From: Dipteronia dyeriana
Taxonomy: Eukaryota > Streptophyta > Magnoliopsida > Sapindales > Sapindaceae
Reading direction: 5' to 3'
NCBI GenBank assembly: GCA_032871835.1
Contig: CM065301.1
Location: forward strand, 11,540,413-11,604,412
DNA: 64,000 bases
Shown here: positions 56,331-64,000 of the stretch, piece by piece
Layout: the number at the start of each line of letters is the position of its first letter
Numbering within the stretch: position 1 is the first letter of the stretch
Notes under the pieces: model-generated
What the model was told of the DNA's origin: nothing
Databases searched by the model: none
The model's input: only the letters and a program-made list of their open reading frames with translations
Position numbers and translations under genes: made by a program

Positions 56331-57551
56331 TGTTGACGAGAAATTTGCTCGGGATAAGAAATTCCTACTAACACCCTCGAGACCACTACCACGAAAATGG
56401 TGGCTGGGGTCGGTATCGTTGACACCTGAACTGTTGAGATGTAAACGAGAGGCTGGATCGTAGTAACAATAAATGAGAGCTTTTATTATTGATACTTGCT
56501 TTAAAATACAACTCACTCTCTTATATGTTCGCAGTTTCTCTGAGATCTAGGATGGTGGCAACTCTGTGCCTATCGAATAGTGGAAACAAAGGTGACCGTG
56601 TTCTGAATACAGAATTTAGGCATTCCCCTCTTCTTTTTCTTTTTCTTTTTCTTTTTCTTTTTCTTTTTCTTTTTCTTTTTCTTTTTCTTTTTCTTTTTCT
56701 TTTTCTCTTCTCTCTGCCTCTATGTATGTTTTTTCTCTCTGTTGCTATCTATATCTTTTTTTGTCTATCTCTGTGTGTTCCTTATGCATCTATTTATATT
56801 TGATCCAGATAGGTTTGAATTGGCTGATATCCCGCCATGATCCTATCAATTCGTCCCCTCCTTATCGGGCAGGATCCCTTATTTAAAAGTGGTTGACCCC
56901 GAGTGAATAGCGGAAATGGCGATATTTTGAATGAGTTTGTTTCCTTTCTGGAATCAAAATCTTGGCTCGCACGTATACGGAATTAATTGTTGGTTACCAC
57001 ATAGATATGATCTTGTATGTTATCGCGACATGGCTTTTCATGGAGGTTGCCCAGCTAGCTGCCTGTCGCCCCGTAGAACGAGGTAGATCCTTGCTCCGAC
57101 TCTGTTCTTAGAAGCTTGAGATGGATTTTCCCTGACCCTTAGACATTCCTGGGAGGTAGCCGGGGTAGTGTAGATTTGGGCGTGATTTCTCTTTTATGCC
57201 CAGCAGGGACAGCGGGCTTCTGGAGAGGTTGGCGCTTCTCTCGAATGTCTTTTGAGTTTGGAGACTTCTCATGGCATTCATAGGGCGGTTGAGGAGCTTG
57301 ACCTCAAAGCCGAGGTTCCCCGATAGATGGCCTGAAGAAGCCCGGGTTCGAGTATTCTTGTGAGGGCTCGTCCTGGTTGCGCCTAGCTCGTTTTCTATTA
57401 GTGGTAAAGCCGAGCCGAGCCGTCCTTCCCTGCTCCTACGGGGTGGCTTTATGGTCTATCCGGGCTTCATGATTGTCGATTATGGGTGTCGACTTGTGGC
57501 AGAAAAATGGAAAATTTCTCTTTGACCCCTGACCAAATTCTACCATTAACA
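56331..57551 (-). repeat. 5' LTR of the Tat element
   Basis: 1221 bp, about 60 bp longer than the 3' LTR, mostly because of the (CTTTTT)n run at 56630-56706. It ends ATTAACA before ATAAC. Confidence 0.92.
56630..56706 (+). repeat. (CTTTTT)n hexanucleotide repeat in the 5' LTR
   Basis: About 12-13 perfect hexanucleotide units; the other LTR has only a few in the same place. Confidence 0.92.
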
Positions 57552-57556
57552 ATAAC

Positions 57557-57946
57557 TTTAATTTATTGACAAAAATTTAGTTGAGAACTAAGATTTGATA
57601 AAGATATGAGTAATAAAAAGATGAGCGATATAGAGATATGAGTAATGGAGAAAAAAAAATAAAGGAAAAAAGAGGATAAACAGGTAGTTTTGTAATTTAT
57701 AGAATAAGAAGAATAATGTATTATGAGATTGGTTACAAACAATAAATAATTAGAATTTAGTTAAAAACAATAATCTGTTCTATGATTTGGTTATTTTTTA
57801 CAATTTTCAATCAATTTATTTACCTTGAAAAAAAATGTAAGAGTTTGTTTCAAATGTAATTTTGAAAATTAAACATTAAAAAGAAAAAACTTTTAATTGA
57901 AAATTAAACATTCAAAATGTGTATTTATTTTGAATTAATTAAATTA
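57557..57946. other. Intergenic AT-rich sequence
   Basis: Continues the sequence interrupted by the Tat element. No gene seen. It ends in the left target duplication of the next MULE-like element (57938-57946). Confidence 0.45.
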
Positions 57947-59684
57947 CGGTTATTATTATTTTGGTCCATAAACATTGTTGAAGAGATCACTTTTTAAAAC
58001 GAGTTTGCTTTTTTACCAATATTTCCCTTGACTTTTGAAAAGTATATCAAATAGGTCCATTTGACCTTTTTTTTAACAGTCAAACATCACAAAAATTATA
58101 TAATGTCTTTTTTACCCTTGTATGTTATATTAATGGCTAAAAGGACTATTTTAACCCTTTAGTCATTAAAAAATATATAAAAAAGAAAATGTTTTAAATC
58201 TCTGACTCCAACTCTGAGATCAACGGTGGAGATCTATTTGTATTAATTTAAAAAAAAAAACAATTTTTTAGAACAAAATTCAGTAAAATCAATGTTTTAA
58301 ATTTTTAAATTATTTTTTTCAAAAATAAAATAAAATCATCATGAACCTTCCATCATCATCATCATCATCATTATCATCATTATCATCATCTTCACCTTCA
58401 CCTTCAACCAAAAGACAAAAAAAAAACGAAAAACAAAAATAAAGTTGGAAAATGAAGAACCCGGATCATCAACTTCAAACACCACCATTAACCCCAAAAA
58501 CACCCCATTAAAACAGAAATTCACCATCATCATTTCTCCAATCCATAAAGAACACCCACAAAAACACACCATCATTAATTATCCATCCCAACACCTAACA
58601 TATATCATCAATCAAAACAATATATCAACTTCACAAACCTAAATTCTTTACAAACTCAAATATCTTCCAATCCAAAGCACATTGAAATCCCAAAACACAA
58701 ATTTGCAAATACATAAACCAAAATAATTCCAAACAAAAAAAGTTAGTAGATCTATTAAAAAAAGTTATATATTCATCACCACAAACCTAGAAACACAAAC
58801 GAATAAAAAAAAATCCAAATTTCGAACACCACCGTTATCTCACCAGAATCACCTTCATCGGTGTCGATTGGCTCCCAATGAAGGAGATCTTCGCTCAATC
58901 TCGTCGGCGAATGAGAGAGAGAGAGAGATATGAAAGACAGAGAGAAGGTGCGGTAGCAAATCCCCACACCGAAAGAGATCAATGCTCTTCGCTGATGGCC
59001 AAGTGACAGGAGAGAATTGGCGACAAAGAAGAGATAGATGAGAGAGAAGATGAAGTTCGTTTGAAGCAGATCTTCTGGTTTTAATTTAGAGTTAATATAT
59101 TTTTTAATTCTTTCAACAATTGTTTTTTTTTTCAATTTCGTTTGATTTAATTAGGGTTTCTTTGTTTTTTTTTCTTCTTTTTTTGTTGTTTGACTGTATA
59201 GAAAACAGTGACCTATAAAATCTCTACTGACAAACAATTTCCAATTTTAGTTTCTGAGAACTGATATCGTTACAAGATTCGATCTTCGGTTTCTTTCTCG
59301 GCATCCAAACAATTTTCATTTAATTGAGAGATAGAAACAGCTGTAATTTTTTTAGGTTCATGTAATTTTTGAGTTTGTGAAGTTGAGTTATTGTTTTGAT
59401 TAATGACATATGTTGGTTGTTAGAGGGGAAAATCTAGGTTTATAAAGATTGAAGATTGATGAAGATGGGTTTGAGAAGGTGGATTTATCTAGGTTTGTGA
59501 TGCTTGATCGATTTTTATCAAGAAAAAAAAAGTTATGGTCGATCGATCTTGGTTTGTAAAGGATGGAGTTTTGGTTTTTGGTTTTTATTTTTTATTTTAA
59601 AAAAGGGGTATTATAATTTGGATGGTGGAGATTTAAAACATTTTATTTTATATTATATAAATATATGGATTTTTTATGATAAAT

Positions 59685-59722
<38 letters not shown>

Positions 59723-60603
59723 ATTTTTTGTGTGACACATGACGTATTCTTGGTTCAAAGATAAAAATACTCCTGCAAATAGGGGTGGGCATAAAAATCG
59801 AAACCAAATTGAACCGAACCGAATCGAACCGAAAAAGGGTGTTTGGTTCGGTTCATAGCTTCTATTCGGTTCAAACCGATTTGAAATTTGAAAACCAAAT
59901 TGAATTCGGTTCGGTTTCGGTTTTGGACATAACAAAACCGAACCGAACCGAATAAACCGAATTGTCTTAATTAATTATTTTGTAAGGTTCAGTTTTATTA
60001 TGGATTGTTTGTTGATGGTGTTTTATTTTTGGACTACATTATATACTACATTTTTTTACTTCTATTTATAGAAGTTATGATGATTTTATATTTTGATTGA
60101 GTATGAAGACCGAATATGATTGAAATTTTAGATTTGGATTCAAAATTGAATTGTATTTTGTTTAAATTACCCTTTACATATTATGTTTTCTTAAAAAAGT
60201 TTAAGTCTAAATGTCAAATATGCAACTTAAAAGCCTAAAAAAATAAAAAAACATATAAAAAAACCTTTAAAGCCCAATAAGGCCAAACCGAATTGAACCG
60301 AACCGAGATAAAGGTGTTCGGCTCAATTCGGTTTTCAGGTTCAAACGGTTCAAACCGATTCACATTTTTAAAAAACCAAATATATATCAGTTCAATATGG
60401 TTTTGGACAAAACCGAACCGAACCGAACCGAACCGAACCATGTCCACCCCTACCTGCAAATGTTAAGTTTGACTAACAGCTGATTAACAGATGGATCTAT
60501 TTGATATACTTTTCGAAAGTCAAGGAAAAAGTTGCTAAAAAAGTAAACTCGTTTGAAAAAAGAATCGTTCAACAATACTTAGGGACCAAAATGATAATAA
60601 GCC
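57947..60603. mobile_element. MULE-like element, same family as 3901-8484
   Basis: Terminal inverted repeats of about 120 bp: left TTATTATTATTTTGGTCC and, inward from right, TTATTATCATTTTGGTCC, both continuing to ACGAGTTT and GAAAAGTATATCAAATAG. A perfect 9-bp duplication attaaatta lies at 57938-57946 and 60604-60612. The interior has (ATC)n (58350-58392), a GA tract (58914-58928) and a TA tract (59684-59716), with no transposase. A second element (59781-60451) is nested inside. Confidence 0.75.
59781..60451. mobile_element. Nested MITE rich in GGTTCGGTT repeats
   Basis: The ends are AGGGGTGGGCAT and, inward from the right, AGGGGTGGACAT. The flanks tcctgcaaat (59771-59780) and acctgcaaat (60452-60461) match 9 of 10. 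Both arms are dominated by AACCGAACCGAA / TTCGGTTCGGTT words. Non-coding. Confidence 0.7.
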
Positions 60604-60612
60604 ATTAAATTA

Positions 60613-60893
60613 TTATTTCCAAACTAATATGCAATTTATGGTATATGTTATGCAAAAAAAACTTACATGAGATGGTCCATTGGAGATCCAGATCTTTTAA
60701 CTTTTTTTAAAGTTTTCCTTTTTCATTTTATAATAATATATATTATTGATTTAGTTAATAATTTTAAAATATTCCTTAATTCTTTTCTTTAAAATGTACC
60801 GTTAGTTTTTCAACATTTAATTTTTGTATAATTAATCGTATAGAAATTATTCATCTAATTACGTGTGTGAGTGTGTGTGCCCATTAATTAATT
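60613..60893. other. Intergenic AT-rich sequence
   Basis: No feature seen. Confidence 0.4.
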
Positions 60894-60896
60894 TAA

Positions 60897-61861
60897 GGTC
60901 CAATTTGGCTTTGTTTTTCCAGTTGTTTTTGTGACCAAAAGTGAGTCTGGACCAAGGACAAGGTGTTTGGTAAAATCATGAGGAAGTGCTTTTGGTCGCT
61001 TTTGGTCACTTTTGGTCACTTTTAGCTTCTCCAAACTGAGTTTTTGAGAAACTATAAATACATGCTTTTAGATTATCGCTTCTGCTTTTAGATTATCGCT
61101 TCTGCTTTTAGAAAACGCATTACATTGATATTAAATGAAATTTTACCAATTTTCCAACTTTATCCTTGCCTTTAACGAAATTTACCAAAAGTATGAAAAA
61201 ACTCATGTAATATGTTTCATAGCGTTATGTTTGATAGTTTTCGTTTATATAATACATCCTTTTGGGTTTGTATAATTTATTTAAAATTTTCAATGATATT
61301 TGTTTGGTATATTGTACAAAATTATACCATAATTGTAACATAATTATACCATATAAAATTATATCATAACTGTACAAAACTGTTTGGCCTTATATTGCTA
61401 TATAAAAAATTGTTGTCATAATTGTACAAAAAAAATGGGATTAATTAATTCAATAAAGTAGAATAAAAAAGAAATAAAAAAATAAAGTAAAAAAAATAAA
61501 ATAAAGAAATAAATGAATTAGGCTAATTAATTCAATAAAGTAGAATACAAAATGAGGCTAATTAATTCAATAAAATATCATAATTATATAACACTTAACA
61601 CTAAGTATAAATAAATAAGAAAAATATAAATTATAGAATCATTTAAATGTCTATGTCCTTTTAGTAATTTTATATACTCACAACACTTTTTACTTCATTT
61701 TACCTAATACATTGAAAATACTTTTAGTTTTCACAGCACTTTTAAAAATCAGTTTACCAAACACTCAGCTGATTCTTCCCACATCAATTCCAAAAGCAAT
61801 TCCCCCCCACAGCAATTCCAAAAGCACTTCTCCCCACAACACAACAATACCAAACTGGACC
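60897..61861. mobile_element. Tourist/PIF-Harbinger-like MITE, long copy
   Basis: The ends are GGTCCAATTTGGCTTTG and, inward from the right, GGTCCAGTTTGGTATTG. TAA flanks it (60894-60896, 61862-61864). The interior includes a triplicated CTTTTGGTCACTTTTGGTC patch (60990-61022) and CTTCTGCTTTTAGATTATCG repeats. It shares its right 300 bp with 965-1327. Non-coding. Confidence 0.72.
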
Positions 61862-62110
61862 TAATTATCACTACCTTCAAATATATCCTATTTGTCAATG
61901 CATTAACCACATTCTTGTGAATTATTCTAACTTTTCACTTTTTAGTGTTTTGATCACACAACAATGTCTAAGTCGACTCCGTCATTTGCCATGACTTTGT
62001 TTACTATCTTCATCCATTTACCAGGTTTTTTATGTTCAATAATCTCATACAAAACAGAGAGAGAAGAAGAAAATGTATGGTTTATTATTGCATATTGTCG
62101 AATGCTAAGT

Positions 62111-62629
62111 AGAGATGTACATTTTTTCTCAGATCCCTAATTCCATGTATCCCTATCCCCATTTGAGGATTTTTTTAGGGAAAAAATGGGGAATTGGGGG
62201 GGGGGGGGATCTCCCCATCCCCATTTTTTCCACAATTATATTGAAATGGGGATGGAGATGAGATCCCCCATCTCTATTTCCCCATTTTTCCCAAACATAT
62301 ATAAATATAATTATGATATATATTATTAGTTATAATATATATTTGTATTTGTAATGTATTAATGGACTTTATTTTGTATTTGTAATGGAATATTTGTTTT
62401 TTAGTTTAATTTGTAATTTTGAATTAAACAGGAAAATGGAAAAACGGAGAAAACGGAGAAAACGGAGAAACGGAGAAAAACGGTAAAAAAAGGGGAAAAT
62501 GAGGGACTGAGGATGGGAATGAATATACCTCCCTCCAAAATTTTCCATCCCCATTTTCCCCAAACGGGAAAATAGGGGGGGGGGGAGAGGATGGGGATAG
62601 AGGGACCCATTCCCCAAATATACATCTCT
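62111..62629. mobile_element. MITE with perfect 10-bp target duplication
   Basis: The ends are AGAGATGTACAT and, inward from the right, AGAGATGTATAT. The flanks are identical, aatgctaagt (62101-62110 and 62630-62639). The interior is full of GGGGATGGGGAT / ATCCCCATCCCC words plus GGAGAAAACGGAGAAAACG repeats (62452-62485). Non-coding. The duplication size suggests a Mutator-type element. Confidence 0.75.
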
Positions 62630-62639
62630 AATGCTAAGT

Positions 62640-63560
62640 TATAGTTAAAATAACTAAGAAAAAAAGTTTATATAAGCAGGAAAATAAAAGATTAATTAGT
62701 ATAACTTCTGATAGAAGTACTAAGCCTAATATATCTAGAAATAGGAATACAAATATACCTTTAATGCTGAAATAGAAATATAATTCTAGCATTCCTCAAA
62801 CTCGCGATAGCTGAAGTTTCTTTCACCATCTTTCAATAATTTCTTTCAATCCATAGCTGATGAAATTACAAAAAGTCCCTAAGAACAATACCTTTAAATT
62901 TTCTTCCCTTCTCCTTCTCTCCTAATGATAGTTCCCTTTTCCGTTTTCCTTCTTTATCTTTTACAAAAATTTCACTCTAAAAACTAAGATCTTCAAGTAG
63001 GCTTGGTTTCAGCTTCGAGTTGAAGATTTGAGTGAAGTTGTTTAGGGAATTTTTGGAGAAAAACCAATTATTTGGCTCTCGAAGTGGTTAAACATGTGTA
63101 AAATCCCTTACGTTTTCGTATTAATATTTTTGTTCCTTAAAGGTTATATAAATTGGGCTTTGTGTTATTACAATGATTTGAGTTGTATTTGGCAAGATCT
63201 GTCGATTTTTCTAAGATATTGAAATTTCCAGAAGGTTTAATGAAACAAAAACGTGACCCCCTGACAAACAAAAACATAGAAAAACGTAAAGGGTAACGTG
63301 TTACACTTCTCAACAAAAGATATAATTTGAGTAAAAACATGATAATTCATTAAATAAGTTGGACTTTCACATTAGATTGTACGTATTTTTAGAATAATTT
63401 ATAGAGAAGAGTAGCATTTCCCAAACGTAAAACCTTATATTTTTCCCAAAAAATGTAAAGCCTTATACTATTCCTAGAAAACGTGAAACCTTACCATTTA
63501 AAAAAAAATGTGAAATCATTTAGAATTGAACCTATGTAAAACAAAACCATAACGCTCTAA
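62640..63560. other. Intergenic AT-rich sequence
   Basis: No gene recognised. 63410-63520 repeats AAACGTAAAACCTTATATTT-like words three to four times, a short degenerate tandem tract. Confidence 0.4.
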
Positions 63561-64000
63561 GAGCATCTCCAATTAGACTCTCTATATTTTCCTTATATTT
63601 AAGGAACCTGTTAGACATTTTACAAATAATGAGCCATTTAAGGAATTAACACTCCAACAAGCCTTCCTAAAAATGGCCCATTATTATTATTTTATATATT
63701 TTTAATTGAAAAATAAATATAATTATTACACATAATGTTATTATTTCATGTAAATGTAAACTAAAACAACACATGAATAAAATTACAATGGTATAAACTA
63801 TAAAATAATTAATAATTTATCAAAAAATAATAATTATAAGTACACAATAAAACTAACTTAAAAATAAAATAGGCTACAAAACATAATAATACCTTCATAA
63901 ATTGACAAAGGAGATTCGGATAGATGAAAAATTTATAGTTTAAAGTGTAATAAAAATTAACATTGTTCAATAGTATGTATACATAAAAAAGAATTTGGGA
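63561..64000. mobile_element. Left part of a MITE cut by the window end
   Basis: TAA (63558-63560) is followed by GAGCATCTCCAATTAGAC, a very common terminal sequence of plant MITEs. The rest is AT-rich and runs out of the window. Confidence 0.45.

Larger units (their letters stand above)
45042..57551 (-). mobile_element. Complete but decayed Ty3/gypsy Tat-lineage LTR retrotransposon
   Basis: A 12.5-kb element bounded by TG...CA LTRs and a perfect 5-bp target duplication ATAAC (45037-45041, 57552-57556). The left LTR end has mutated from CA to TA. On the minus strand the order is 5' LTR, primer-binding site, gag, protease, RT, RNase H, second (archaeal-type) RNase H, integrase, a 99-bp tandem array, an antisense gene, polypurine tract, 3' LTR. 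The dual RNase H, the hypervariable 3' tandem repeats and the antisense frame with the gypsy-type transposase domain are known Tat features. Many stops make it non-autonomous. Its GC content is clearly above the surrounding DNA. Confidence 0.92.

Noticed and set aside
58339..58575. 78-codon minus-strand frame with Met run
   Set aside because: The Met run is an (ATC)n microsatellite read on the other strand within a MULE-like element.
1..64000. CRISPR arrays or prokaryotic operons
   Set aside because: The tandem repeats here lack unique spacers of constant length, and all gene structure is eukaryotic.

Overview
This 64-kb window is AT-rich plant nuclear DNA, most likely from a eudicot. The evidence is a spliced phytosulfokine hormone gene, a PPR pseudogene and plant-type transposons of nearly every class. 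No organellar, bacterial or viral gene set is visible. Host genes are few and most of the window is transposon-derived. Every reading was made by eye, without alignment or database search.

Layout, left to right. 11-3829 is a Mutator-like (MULE-type) element, itself invaded by a small TAA-flanked MITE (965-1327) and by a Pack-MULE (1540-3342) carrying a broken subtilase propeptide fragment. 3901-8484 is a second MULE-like element split by a 2.56-kb solo LTR (5531-8087). 9077-10341 is a rearranged Harbinger-like element. 11508-12137 (-) is an unrecognised single-exon gene. A SINE (about 12570), a MITE (13871-14574), a PPR pseudogene (15627-16827, -) and unplaced gene-like fragments follow. 19540-20033 (-) is the phytosulfokine precursor gene, the clearest host gene. 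22190-24011 is a dead LINE tail interrupted by a hairpin, next to a hAT-like element (24020-24925). 25081-26144 is a MULE-type MITE and 26935-27461 a CACTA end. 27681-30607 is a gag-only Ty1/copia element (TR-GAG) with perfect 5-bp target duplications.

31684-40000 holds more non-autonomous DNA elements: micron-like pieces in TA repeats, a TAA-flanked element, a foldback element centred on a 30-bp perfect palindrome, and two head-to-tail Harbinger-like copies. 40310-44715 is an unusual composite minisatellite built on CATGAAATATC units, interrupted by a MULE-like element and by a solo LTR. 45042-57551 is a complete but decayed 12.5-kb Ty3/gypsy Tat-lineage retrotransposon with target duplication ATAAC. 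Its gag-pol lies on the minus strand, with a 99-bp tandem array behind the integrase and an apparently spliced antisense gene on the plus strand. 57947-60603 is a third large MULE-like element with a nested GGTTCGGTT-rich element, and three MITEs close the window.

The genes do not form a pathway. PSK is a secreted peptide hormone precursor, and the rest of the coding material is transposon machinery or captured and decayed host sequence. The best leads are the spliced antisense gene inside the Tat element, the composite minisatellite with its reconstructable insertion history, the Pack-MULE subtilase capture, the foldback element and the LINE-internal hairpin.
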